A model generated the notes under the pieces. That model did no database searches, was not told where the DNA came from, and saw only the letters and a program-made list of their open reading frames with translations. The position numbers and the translations under genes are program-made. DNA of 60,393 nt, from IMG/VR virus record IMGVR_UViG_3300021092_001988, positions 1 to 60,393 of that record; one strand, written 5' to 3'. The stretch comes from a virus. Positions 46,811 to 55,687 of the stretch are shown here, in pieces (the first letter of the stretch is position 1; each line of letters begins with the position of its first letter).

Positions 46811-48829
46811 TTACACCCTTTTTTTAAAAATTTTTATTTCACCGTCTTTAAATTTTAAATTAATGGAATCATTCTCCTTAATTTCGCCTTTTAAGATTGA
46901 ATCACTTAAATAATCTTCACACATATTTTGGATGATTCTTTTAACTGGTCTTGCACCAAAATCTTCTTGAATATTAAGTTCCGATATTCTCTCCACAATT
47001 GTCTTATCAAAAGAAACTTTATAATTTTTTTCTTTTAATCTAACAGACAACTTATTTAATTCAATTTCAATAATCTTTTTAATTACATCTTTATCTAACG
47101 AATTAAAACTGATTATGTCGTCTACTCGATTCAAAAACTCAGGGTTAAAGTGTTGTTTTAATGATTTTTGAACGATTGATTTTTTAACCTCAAAGTTTTG
47201 TGATTCTGAAGATGATGAACTAAAACCAACACCCTTACCAAATTCAGATACTTTTTTTGCACCAATATTGGATGTCATGATTACTATAGTGTTTGTAAAG
47301 TTTACTTTTCTTCCAAACGAATCGGTTAAATGTCCTTCATCCAAAATTTGAAGTAAGATATTGAAAACGTCTTTGTGTGCTTTTTCAACCTCATCGAACA
47401 ATACCACAGAAAATGGATTATTTTTAATCTTCTCAGTAAGTTGGCCTCCTTCATCATAACCAACATAACCTGGAGGTGAACCAATTAATTTTGCCACGTT
47501 GTGTTTTTCCATGTATTCACTCATATCAACACGAATTACTTTTTCGGAGTCTCCGAAAAGTAGTTCAGCAATCGATTTTGCGAGATATGTTTTACCAACA
47601 CCAGTTGAACCTAAAAATATAAAAGAACCTATTGGTTTATTTGTATCTTTAATACCAACCCTATTTCTTCTAATTGATTTGGAAATTATTGAAATAGCCT
47701 CGTCTTGACCAATTACTTTAGATTTTAATTTTTCTTCTAAGTTCAAAAGATTTGCGGTCTCTGTATCATCAATCTTAGAGAGAGGTACACCTGTAATTTG
47801 TGAAATCATTTCATATACATCTGCAACCGTTACGGGTGTTTTATTGTCTTTTTGTTTGTCTAACCACTTCTTTTTTTCATCATTTAATTTACTCAGTAAT
47901 TTTCTTTCTTCATCTCTTAATTTAGCCGCTTGTTCATAGTTTTGACTTTTTACAACTTCTATCTTCCTATTTTTTAAATCATCAGATTCCTTTTTTAGTT
48001 TTTCAATAATCTCAGGAATTTTGGTATTTATTTTTTTTTCTGAACCCAATTCATCCATCACGTCAATTGCTTTATCGGGAAACTGACGGTCTGTGATAAA
48101 TCTTGATGACAAATTCACGATAGTTTCAAAAACCTCCGGTTCATAAAATACTTTGTGAAAATTTTGATATGAATCTTTTAAATTTTTTAAAATTTGAACT
48201 GTTTCTTCCTTACTTGGTTCTTTCAAAATTATTTTTTGAAATCTTCTAACTAATGCACCATCTTTCTCGATGTGTTTTTTAAATTCATCAAATGTTGTCG
48301 CCCCAATACATTGAATTTCTCCTCGAGCTAATGCGGGTTTCATAATATTAGCGGCGTCCATTGACCCGCTAGCGTTGCCAGCACCAACCATTGTGTGTAT
48401 TTCATCAATAAACACAATTACATTAGGTTCATTCTGTATTTCGTTTAGAACTGCTTTAATACGTTCTTCAAACTGACCTCTGTATTTTGTACCAGCCACC
48501 AAAGATGTTAAATCTAATGATACAACTCGTTTGTCTAAAAGATTTGATGGACAATCTCCTTTTACAATCATCTGAGCGAGTTTCTCAACTAAAGCCGATT
48601 TACCCACACCCGCGTCACCAATTATCACTACGTTGTTTTTCTTTTTTCTAGATAATATCTGTGCAATTCTTTTAACCTCACCATCTCTCCCAATTATTGG
48701 GTCAATTTTACCCTCTTCTACCATTTTGTTTAAATCCCTTGAAAAGTTATCAAGGATAGGGGTGGTTGAACCCTTTCTTGTTTTCTTTGGGTTGGTTGTG
48801 TTTCCTTCTTCGAAAAAATCTACTGACAT
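46811..48829 (-). CDS. ClpC/ClpA-like AAA+ unfoldase
   Basis: A 672-residue two-ring AAA+ protein. D1: VVIIGDAGVGKSALVEKL and FIDEIHTMVGAG; D2: FIFLGSTGVGKTYLAKSI and VVLFDEVEKAH. A UVR-like coiled segment (SQNYEQAAKLRDEERKL) lies between, as in ClpC. The N-terminal adaptor domain is missing. In D2, TSNIGAKKVSEFGKGVGF places VGF exactly where ClpC has its ClpP-docking VGF, so it may work with host ClpP. It lies near the RNA-repair cassette and may act in proteolysis of host or tagged proteins. Confidence 0.85.
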   Translation of the reverse strand: MSVDFFEEGNTTNPKKTRKGSTTPILDNFSRDLNKMVEEGKIDPIIGRDGEVKRIAQILSRKKKNNVVIIGDAGVGKSALVEKLAQMIVKGDCPSNLLDKRVVSLDLTSLVAGTKYRGQFEERIKAVLNEIQNEPNVIVFIDEIHTMVGAGNASGSMDAANIMKPALARGEIQCIGATTFDEFKKHIEKDGALVRRFQKIILKEPSKEETVQILKNLKDSYQNFHKVFYEPEVFETIVNLSSRFITDRQFPDKAIDVMDELGSEKKINTKIPEIIEKLKKESDDLKNRKIEVVKSQNYEQAAKLRDEERKLLSKLNDEKKKWLDKQKDNKTPVTVADVYEMISQITGVPLSKIDDTETANLLNLEEKLKSKVIGQDEAISIISKSIRRNRVGIKDTNKPIGSFIFLGSTGVGKTYLAKSIAELLFGDSEKVIRVDMSEYMEKHNVAKLIGSPPGYVGYDEGGQLTEKIKNNPFSVVLFDEVEKAHKDVFNILLQILDEGHLTDSFGRKVNFTNTIVIMTSNIGAKKVSEFGKGVGFSSSSSESQNFEVKKSIVQKSLKQHFNPEFLNRVDDIISFNSLDKDVIKKIIEIELNKLSVRLKEKNYKVSFDKTIVERISELNIQEDFGARPVKRIIQNMCEDYLSDSILKGEIKENDSINLKFKDGEIKIFKKRV

Positions 48830-48939
48830 ACGAAATAATTTTCTTTAAGTATACAAAAAGAATCCCGTAAAAACAAATGTTGACTCCGAGAAGTTGTTTT
48901 TAGGAATACCTGTTTCCACAAACATAAATAAAAAATGAC

Positions 48940-48954
48940 ACCCCTACAAGGGGT
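48940..48954 (+). terminator. Short terminator-like hairpin
   Basis: ACCCCT pairs with AGGGGT, followed by TTTTTT on the plus strand. It sits in a divergent region with no rightward gene just before it. Confidence 0.5.
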
Positions 48955-48965
48955 TTTTTATTTGA

Positions 48966-48973
48966 TATTTATT
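48966..48973 (+). promoter_or_regulatory. TATTTATT promoter-like motif
   Basis: TATTTATT about 28 bases upstream of the ATG at 49002, at the head of the long rightward structural block. Confidence 0.3.
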
Positions 48974-49001
48974 ATGTATACTAATATCTAAAAAAAAAAT
49001 T

Positions 49002-49247
49002 ATGTCAATTATTTTAGAAAAAACAGAAGGTAACATTACAGAGGTTGTGGTTTCATCATCAAATCTGAATCGAGCGATTTATAATTCATCTGAAAACCAT
49101 TTATCGATTGAATTTAATAATGGTTCTATTTATGAATATGAAAATGTGCCACTAGAGATTTTTGAAAATTTTAAAAAATCAGAATCTCAAGGTAAATTTT
49201 TTAATTCGAATATATCGAGAACGTATAAATATAAAAAAATCAAATGA
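49002..49247 (+). CDS. KTSC-domain protein
   Basis: An 81-residue protein. SNLNRAIYNSSENHLSIEF, then GSIYEYENVPLEIFENFKKS and FFNSNISRTYKYKKI match the KTSC domain (Y....L...F..G..Y.Y..VP......l..a.S.G..fn..i...y), a small domain known from lysyl-tRNA synthetase fusions and phage proteins. Its role is unknown. It is coupled to the next gene by an ATGA overlap. Confidence 0.75.
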   Translation: MSIILEKTEGNITEVVVSSSNLNRAIYNSSENHLSIEFNNGSIYEYENVPLEIFENFKKSESQGKFFNSNISRTYKYKKIK

Positions 49248-50032
49248 GTGTAATTGACGAAATAATTGAAGACATGGAAAAGAACAAAGAGATTGTAAAA
49301 TCTTTTGTTCCAAAGGATTCATTGCCTAACGATATCTTTGATATTAATAATGGTAAATCTGTTTTAAATTCAGAAGTTCGAAAAAAAATGTTAGAAATAA
49401 CAGAAGAATTTATCGACTTTGTTGGGGTTAATTTTTTCATCTATGATATTATTTTTATTGGTTCATTAGCAAACTATAATTGGTCTGAATATTCAGACGT
49501 TGATATCCACATATTAATTGATTATGACGAATTTGATGAATCAGAGTCTAAAGATTTAGTTGTTTATCACCAAATCGTACAAGAATTTTTTGATGTAAAA
49601 CGAAGATTGTGGAACGAGACCACCGATATTAAAATTAAAGGATATGAAGTGGAGATGTATGTTCAAGACGTGGATGACAAGTATTTTGCAACAGGTGTTT
49701 ACTCGGTTTTGAATAATGATTGGGTTATTGAACCTAAAAAATTTGAATCAGCTTTTGAAATCGATGAGAAGAAAATTTTAGAAAAATCCGAGGAATACGC
49801 AAAAGAAGTAGAACGTTTAGAAGATTTAAACAATAAAGGTCGAGATGTTTCAAAAGAAATAAAAACCCTAAAAGACAAGCTAAAAAAATTCAGACAATCA
49901 GGATTAGAAAAAGGAGGTGAATATTCCTATGAAAATTTAACCTTCAAATTATTAAGAAGAAATGGATTTATCGAAAAACTTTTTAATATCAAAAGTTCAA
50001 TACGAAATAAAAAATTGTCCTTACCGCAATAG
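49244..50032 (+). CDS. Nucleotidyltransferase-fold protein
   Basis: A 262-residue protein. IFIGSLANYNWSEYSDVDIH around residue 75 is the nucleotidyltransferase signature (GS....W....SD.D...), followed by hydrophobic strand IL and EVEMYVQDVDD with the third acidic residue. The C-terminal part is a charged coiled coil and a basic tail. The family includes antitoxin-like and tRNA-modifying enzymes. In T4-like phages of this type it precedes the head genes; the role there is unknown. Confidence 0.7.
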   Translation: MSVIDEIIEDMEKNKEIVKSFVPKDSLPNDIFDINNGKSVLNSEVRKKMLEITEEFIDFVGVNFFIYDIIFIGSLANYNWSEYSDVDIHILIDYDEFDESESKDLVVYHQIVQEFFDVKRRLWNETTDIKIKGYEVEMYVQDVDDKYFATGVYSVLNNDWVIEPKKFESAFEIDEKKILEKSEEYAKEVERLEDLNNKGRDVSKEIKTLKDKLKKFRQSGLEKGGEYSYENLTFKLLRRNGFIEKLFNIKSSIRNKKLSLPQ

Positions 50033-50061
50033 AAACAGTAAATTTTTTATCTATATGCATG

Positions 50062-50069
50062 TATTTATA
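50062..50069 (+). promoter_or_regulatory. TATTTATA promoter-like motif
   Basis: GTATTTATAGGATA, 37 bases upstream of the ATG at 50107. Confidence 0.4.
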
Positions 50070-50106
50070 GGATACAAGAATAATATAATTATCAACATTT
50101 AAAGCA

Positions 50107-51168
50107 ATGGCAGATTTAAAACCATTAGGAAGCGAAAAACTTAACGGAGACGACAAACTAAGACGTATCCTCGAGTTGACCTATTACGGTAATGATAAAA
50201 AATCATCTACCCCTAACCAATCACCAGTATCTAAAACTGAATATCTTTCTGAATCCGTAAGTGGTTTCAGATTTGGTATTGTAAGAGAAAAAGATGGATA
50301 CTACGTTAAAAAAGGTTTAAACGAAAATTCATTAGACTACATCGGTGGTCTATTCATGAAAAATAAAAATAAATTTAATTCATATGCGGAAGCACTAAAA
50401 AGATTAGAGTTATTATCTGGACGTGAATTAAATGAAGCAACTAAGTACGTTTTAAAACAAAAACCAACTTCAGAACCCGCTAACGAAGCTCCTGTTTCAT
50501 CACCAGAAATGGGTGAGGTTCCGCCAGCTCCCGTAGCTCCTGAGGGTGACGTACCACCATCACCTGAAATGGGTGGTGATGTCCCAATGGCTCCCGAAAG
50601 TGATGTCCCAATGGCTCCCGAAAGTAATACTCCAATGGCACCTGAAGGGGACGAAATGGGTGATGATTTACCATCTGATGAATCAGGTAAACCATCTGAC
50701 TATATGACTGAAATCCAAAAATTTGCAGGAAAATTAGGACAAGAACTAAGAGACCAAAAAGATAAAATGGAAAGTGACGATATCAAATATGTCCTTAACA
50801 TGGTTATTTCGGCAGTAGATTTAGATAAGTTGGAGGATGATGATATCGAAGAGATTGGTAAAAAATTCGATAGGGATATTGAGGATGATGTAGAGTTATC
50901 TGACGAACCATCTGATGATATGTCTGACGTTCCTGCTGATGACGATACTACACCAGCTGAACCAACTGCTGACGCTGATTTAGGTGAAATGCACGCAATG
51001 GACAAATTGGAAAGTTTTATAAACACACCAATGTCAACGGAAGAAGAAATTGATTTATCAAAATACGCTGATTTAGGTGGTGATGATGTTAAGGAAATCG
51101 ATTTGGACGAAATCAAAAAAGAAATTAACAAAACAATATCTAATACTTTAGGTAAATACTTTAAGTAA
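50107..51168 (+). CDS. Acidic Pro-rich structural-type protein
   Basis: A 353-residue protein. Residues 1-125 are folded; a flexible, Pro/Glu-rich stretch follows (VPMAPESDVPMAPES, APEGDEM), then two acidic helical parts separated by an Asp/Glu linker. EYLSESVSG near residue 47 fits the head-protease rule (L-S-E followed by S). No homology is recognised. It leads a tight block (50107-53813) ahead of the terminase and probably belongs to the head or neck. Confidence 0.6.
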   Translation: MADLKPLGSEKLNGDDKLRRILELTYYGNDKKSSTPNQSPVSKTEYLSESVSGFRFGIVREKDGYYVKKGLNENSLDYIGGLFMKNKNKFNSYAEALKRLELLSGRELNEATKYVLKQKPTSEPANEAPVSSPEMGEVPPAPVAPEGDVPPSPEMGGDVPMAPESDVPMAPESNTPMAPEGDEMGDDLPSDESGKPSDYMTEIQKFAGKLGQELRDQKDKMESDDIKYVLNMVISAVDLDKLEDDDIEEIGKKFDRDIEDDVELSDEPSDDMSDVPADDDTTPAEPTADADLGEMHAMDKLESFINTPMSTEEEIDLSKYADLGGDDVKEIDLDEIKKEINKTISNTLGKYFK

Positions 51169-51169
51169 A

Positions 51170-51571
51170 ATGCGACTTATATATGTCAACGAAATTGGAA
51201 CCGATTATAAGGGTCAAAAACAGTATGAATTCATTTTTAGTGAATCAACTGAGATAGACATGGACGAATGGTTTGACATACCCGCATCATCAACATCCAC
51301 ACCAAAATCACCAAACATTGAATATATAGACCAAGTTGGTCTACTGAAAGACACCGAAATAGTTTTTGAATTAATACAAAATTCAGACTATTTCGGTGTT
51401 ATTGATGCTGTAGATGGTATAATTGCTATGGCGTGGGAAAAATCTAATTTTGATTTAGAAGAAGATAGGTTATTTTTCCGTTTTGGTGAGTCATATGAAA
51501 ATGTTTCAAAAAAATTAAAAGAAAGGAATATCTCCCTTGAAAAAAAATCAATAAAATTCAAAGAATCATGA
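51170..51571 (+). CDS. Hypothetical protein of the head block
   Basis: A 133-residue protein. It begins MRLIYVNEIGTDYKGQKQYE, a beta-rich start also common in T4-like phage proteins of unknown function, followed by an acidic, Ser/Thr-Pro linker and helices. It starts one base after the previous stop and overlaps the next gene by four. No motif is recognised. Confidence 0.6.
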   Translation: MRLIYVNEIGTDYKGQKQYEFIFSESTEIDMDEWFDIPASSTSTPKSPNIEYIDQVGLLKDTEIVFELIQNSDYFGVIDAVDGIIAMAWEKSNFDLEEDRLFFRFGESYENVSKKLKERNISLEKKSIKFKES

Positions 51572-52374
51572 ATAGAAGATTAGTCATTGAAGAATTAATA
51601 ATGGAAGGGTTTTCAGAGAGAACTCTTTCTCGTTTAAGTGATAACGAACTTATAACTTTATCTAAAACAGTTCTTAAAGAAGCTGTTATGATTAAAGCGA
51701 ATAATTTAAAAGATATCGAAGCAGCTAAAGCCGATGGTAAAACCATTGAAACTTACGAATCTAAAGTATGTCCTAAATGTAAGGACAAAAAACATGGGGG
51801 TGTAAATGAAAAATGGGAGGGTGATACCAAGGTTAAAAAAACCGGTGAACACGCTGGTAAGTCAGTTGTAGAACTAAAAAAAGAACTTAATTCTTTAAAA
51901 GAAAAAAGTAAGAAATATCAAGACGAAGGTAAAAAAGTACCTAAAAAAATTATAGACCAAGAAGCCGAAATAAAATTTGCTATTAGAGCAAAACAAGGTT
52001 GGAAGAAAAAAATGAACGAAAGTGTTTCAGAAGTTGAAGAATGGGTGTTAGATTTGACTGAATCAAAATACAGTAATTTTACATCTAAAAATGACATCAT
52101 GAATATTATTAGTGAAAAAATGGAAGCGACGTTTCAACCAATGCCGGCAACAAGAGCGAAAAAAGGTCACAATGGTGTACCTGAGTTTATGACTTATGAT
52201 GCAATCATGGCTGCAGCCCAACCAGCACCTGTTGAAACACCAACAGAAACACCAACCAAACCAAAAACACCAACAAGACCACAAGAAGACGAACCGTTTG
52301 ACCCGTTTGAACCACAACCAGGTCCTGATACTAAACCAAAGGCGTTAGCCGAAAAGAAAAAAATTAAAAAATGA
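51568..52374 (+). CDS. Hypothetical protein with zinc-like Cys pair and Pro-rich tail
   Basis: A 268-residue protein. The start MNRRLVIEELIMEGFSERTL has I-M-E followed by G, a fit to the head-protease rule. CPKCKDKKHGG near residue 68 looks like part of a metal site. The middle is Lys/Glu-rich helical and the C-terminus is Pro/Thr-rich (TPTKPKTPTRPQED). ATGA overlaps join it to both neighbours. Confidence 0.6.
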   Translation: MNRRLVIEELIMEGFSERTLSRLSDNELITLSKTVLKEAVMIKANNLKDIEAAKADGKTIETYESKVCPKCKDKKHGGVNEKWEGDTKVKKTGEHAGKSVVELKKELNSLKEKSKKYQDEGKKVPKKIIDQEAEIKFAIRAKQGWKKKMNESVSEVEEWVLDLTESKYSNFTSKNDIMNIISEKMEATFQPMPATRAKKGHNGVPEFMTYDAIMAAAQPAPVETPTETPTKPKTPTRPQEDEPFDPFEPQPGPDTKPKALAEKKKIKK

Positions 52375-53813
52375 AATTCAAGAAAAAAGATTTAGTATCT
52401 TTACTGGAAGATATAAACGAAATGCCAATGGATTTTGATTCGGAAGATAGACCGAACATAGACATACAGAGAACTCTTTCTACGGGTGATACTCCACTTA
52501 AAAAAGTCCCTCTACCCAAAACGGGTGATGAACCAAATAAAAATTTCCAAGAATTATTAGCATCTGAAAGATACAGACAAGTTGTTGCAAGATTGAGGGA
52601 ACTTACTGGTTCAAACGTTAGATTAACAGATGATGAGAGTGGGATAATGCCGTTGGTACAAATGATGATGACTGCACATAATGAAATTGTACAAGCAGAA
52701 GAAAATCATAGACCGGAATTGATTGCGTTAGGTATTAGGTTGGCTGTTGATGAAATTCCTGTTTTAAGTAGAAAGGAAAAATCAACTTTAAGTGAGGGTG
52801 ATAATGGTGGAATTGAATTCGATAATGGAATTTATAAAGTTTTTTATAGATTACCAGATGGTAGTAAAAAGTACAAAATACAATATGATGCAAAACTTGT
52901 CGGTCAAGGTCAAGTAAATCCTGAGGGTTTCAATCGAGAAATGCAACAACAACAAAATATTGACCCTGTTGATGTTGAAAAAGACTTAGCCACTGATTTG
53001 GAAAAAATGGATTTTGAAAGAGCTAAAAGAAGAATGATTAACGCAATGATACAAGGTGTCTCTAAAAAGGGTCACTACATGTATTCGTATGTTGCGGACA
53101 AACTTGCTGAAATTACAGGTTCTAACAATTTGGTTGCTAACTACGGTATTTTAATGTCAATAAATGATACATTATACTGGCAATTAAGTGATAACCAAAT
53201 GAAAGGTATGATGGGAGGTGCTGGTATGGGTGGAAAAGAACAAGTAAAACGTAGTACAACACCACCAACAGTTTATGTAGAAGCGGTAAATTTCCCAATT
53301 TTAGTGCACGAATTAATTAAAGGTACATATGAGTTATTTGGTATACAAGGAAGACCAAAAGATGATGAAGGTAAAGAAGACCCAAGATTCGCTGAAATTG
53401 AACAATCAGAAGATACGTTAGAAAAAGAGGTATGGGATTTAAGATTAGGACCAGCAATTTATGATAGAATCAGACAACAATTCCCTGATGAAATTTTTAA
53501 TGAAGAAGAATCATATTATCTTCAAAATTACCTAGTTACCAGTATCTTTAGATTACCGGCGAAAGAATTTTTAGTATTCACAAAAGAAGTTGTTTCAGGT
53601 TCTGGTGAAGGTAAAAGATTGATGGGGGTACTACTTCAAGGTATCGGTCAAATGTTAAGAGATAAAAATTACAATGACGCAATTAATAGATTTAACCAAG
53701 AATTGGAACGAATCACAGATAAAACAGATGATGATGATTTGGGAAACTTCTTGGGTGGTCTTGGTATACGATTAACAGATGACGATGATGACCCACAAGG
53801 TCCCATAGTATAA
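52371..53813 (+). CDS. Large hypothetical structural-block protein
   Basis: A 480-residue protein. The N-terminus has MKFKKKDLVSLLEDINEMP (L-L-E followed by D). The middle (DLEKMDFERAKRRMINAMIQ, then YVADKLAEITGSNNLVANYG and TVYVEAVNFPILVHELIKG) is helical; the C-terminus is very acidic. The gene lies just before the terminase and ends at a strong terminator. Its place suggests a head or DNA-packaging accessory function, but I do not recognise the family. Confidence 0.6.
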   Translation: MKFKKKDLVSLLEDINEMPMDFDSEDRPNIDIQRTLSTGDTPLKKVPLPKTGDEPNKNFQELLASERYRQVVARLRELTGSNVRLTDDESGIMPLVQMMMTAHNEIVQAEENHRPELIALGIRLAVDEIPVLSRKEKSTLSEGDNGGIEFDNGIYKVFYRLPDGSKKYKIQYDAKLVGQGQVNPEGFNREMQQQQNIDPVDVEKDLATDLEKMDFERAKRRMINAMIQGVSKKGHYMYSYVADKLAEITGSNNLVANYGILMSINDTLYWQLSDNQMKGMMGGAGMGGKEQVKRSTTPPTVYVEAVNFPILVHELIKGTYELFGIQGRPKDDEGKEDPRFAEIEQSEDTLEKEVWDLRLGPAIYDRIRQQFPDEIFNEEESYYLQNYLVTSIFRLPAKEFLVFTKEVVSGSGEGKRLMGVLLQGIGQMLRDKNYNDAINRFNQELERITDKTDDDDLGNFLGGLGIRLTDDDDDPQGPIV

Positions 53814-53820
53814 AAGTTCG

Positions 53821-53846
53821 AAGGGTGGTTTTTAACCACCCTTTTT
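53821..53846 (+). terminator. Rho-independent terminator
   Basis: AAGGGTGGTT pairs with AACCACCCTT and is followed by a T run, between the 480-residue gene and the terminase. Confidence 0.8.
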
Positions 53847-53848
53847 CA

Positions 53849-53856
53849 TATTTATA
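53849..53856 (+). promoter_or_regulatory. TATTTATA promoter-like motif
   Basis: TATTTATA ends three bases before the terminase ATG. Confidence 0.45.
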
Positions 53857-53859
53857 TAT

Positions 53860-55635
53860 ATGAGTAATCAAAAAATAGAACAATTAAAAGAGTATGCCCG
53901 TATTTTAAAAGATACACCATATGCTTTGAGAACATACCTACAGACTTACGATAATACTCAAAAAAGATTTGTTCCATTAAAACTTTTTCCTGACCAAATT
54001 CAATTATTAAAAGATTACGAGGATTACAATGAAAATATCACAAGAAAGTATAGACAAGCGGGTGTGACCACGGTTACTGCCGCTTGGATTTCTAAAAAAT
54101 TACAATTAGCAAAACCCGAGAACCCTGAAAGAGTTCTTATTATCGCAAACAAAAAAGACACCGCGGTTGAAATGGCTAACAAGATTAGACATTTTTTAGA
54201 CCAGTGGCCTGATTGGATTAATGTAGGATTTTCACCCGATAAAAACTCAGAAAGTAGATTTAGGTTAAACAATGGTTGCGAAGTGAAAGCAGTTGCAACT
54301 TCTGCGGATGCTTTACGTGGTTATACACCTACAATTCTTATATTTGACGAAGCTGCGTATATTGAGGCGGGTGAAGACTTTTGGGCAGCGTCTATGGCGT
54401 CATTATCTACGGGTGGTAAGATTATTCTTATTTCTACCCCAAACGGTTTTGACCCGATTTATTATGGTGTTTATGACCAAGCAATTAGAGCTGTAAATGA
54501 TTTTCACATTACCGACCTTAGATGGTTCAAAGACCCTCGTTACACAAAAGATTTGAGATGGGTTAAATGTAATGATATTGTTCATTACATGTTGAATAGA
54601 GAACAATATAACGATGATGATATTGTAATGACTGATTTTGATATTGAAAATTACAAACAATACGAAGAAGAAGGTTTTAAACCTTTATCTTCTTGGTTTG
54701 AATCAATGTGTAAAAAATTCAAGTTTGATAGAAGAAAAATATCCCAAGAATTAGAATGTGATTTTCTTGGTTCAGGGGACGGTGTAATTCCAACTGAAGT
54801 ACAAGATAATATTGTTAAAAACATGCTGAGGGACCCAAAAGAAAAGTATATGCATGGTACTTTTTGGCAATGGAAAGAACCCGTACAGGGTCATAAATAT
54901 ATTATGGGTGTAGACGTTTCAAGAGGTGATAGTGAGGACTTTTCTGCAATTAGTATCATAGATTTTGATGAAAGAGAACAAGTGGCGGAATATGTTGGTA
55001 AAATACCACCTGATGATTTGGCTTCGGTCGCATATAAATGGGGGATACTTTATGAAGCTTTTATTGTGGTTGATATTACCGGTGGTATGGGTGTTGCAAC
55101 ATCAAGAAAACTACAAGAGTTAAATTATAAAAATCTTTATATAGATGGAATTAATACCAAAAATATTTGGGAGTACAACTCTAAAGCGTTGGAAAAAATT
55201 CCAGGTATTAACTTTAACAATAAAAGGACACAAATTGTTGCTGCTTTTGAAGAACAATTAAGAAAAGGGTTTCAAGTTAGGTCTGCGAGATTAATGAATG
55301 AATTAAACACATTTGTTTATATAAATGGTAGACCTGACCACATGAAAGGGGCTCACGATGATGCGATTATGAGTATGTCAATGGCATTATATGTTGGTGA
55401 TATTTCATTTGCACAACTAACTAAAAACGAGAATGCTAATAAAGCGATGTTAGAATCTTGGACATTGTCCGAAAGAACATATGAACCAAATAAATCATTT
55501 TATTCATACGGAACAGCGTTTGACCAAATAGGTTCAATGTCAGTGGATAATGACCCCAATATTCCAAGACATAATAACAACGCAACAAAAGAACAATACT
55601 CTCGGTACTCTTGGTTGTTTAATAAAAAAAGATAA
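53860..55635 (+). CDS. Terminase large subunit (T4 gp17-like)
   Basis: A 591-residue DNA-packaging motor. The ATPase domain has YRQAGVTTVTAAW near residue 65 (the Walker A region, where T4 has a Lys after Gly but this has Val) and ILIFDEAAYIE (Walker B with catalytic Glu), then LISTPNG (motif III). The nuclease domain has IMGVDVSRGDSEDF near residue 350 and HDDAIMSMSMAL near the end, with acidic metal ligands. It cuts and pumps DNA through the portal. It is preceded by a TATTTATA motif and followed by the portal gene. Confidence 0.9.
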   Translation: MSNQKIEQLKEYARILKDTPYALRTYLQTYDNTQKRFVPLKLFPDQIQLLKDYEDYNENITRKYRQAGVTTVTAAWISKKLQLAKPENPERVLIIANKKDTAVEMANKIRHFLDQWPDWINVGFSPDKNSESRFRLNNGCEVKAVATSADALRGYTPTILIFDEAAYIEAGEDFWAASMASLSTGGKIILISTPNGFDPIYYGVYDQAIRAVNDFHITDLRWFKDPRYTKDLRWVKCNDIVHYMLNREQYNDDDIVMTDFDIENYKQYEEEGFKPLSSWFESMCKKFKFDRRKISQELECDFLGSGDGVIPTEVQDNIVKNMLRDPKEKYMHGTFWQWKEPVQGHKYIMGVDVSRGDSEDFSAISIIDFDEREQVAEYVGKIPPDDLASVAYKWGILYEAFIVVDITGGMGVATSRKLQELNYKNLYIDGINTKNIWEYNSKALEKIPGINFNNKRTQIVAAFEEQLRKGFQVRSARLMNELNTFVYINGRPDHMKGAHDDAIMSMSMALYVGDISFAQLTKNENANKAMLESWTLSERTYEPNKSFYSYGTAFDQIGSMSVDNDPNIPRHNNNATKEQYSRYSWLFNKKR

Positions 55636-55676
55636 TCCTTTATTATAATAATAAAATTAATTATATTCTCTTAAAC

Positions 55677-55684
55677 TATTTATA
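55677..55684 (+). promoter_or_regulatory. TATTTATA promoter-like motif
   Basis: TATTTATA ends three bases before the portal ATG at 55688. Confidence 0.45.
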
Positions 55685-55687
55685 TAC

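Noticed and set aside
50480-50695. Pro/His-rich minus-strand frame
   Set aside because: Antisense of the Pro-Glu repeat of the 353-residue protein.
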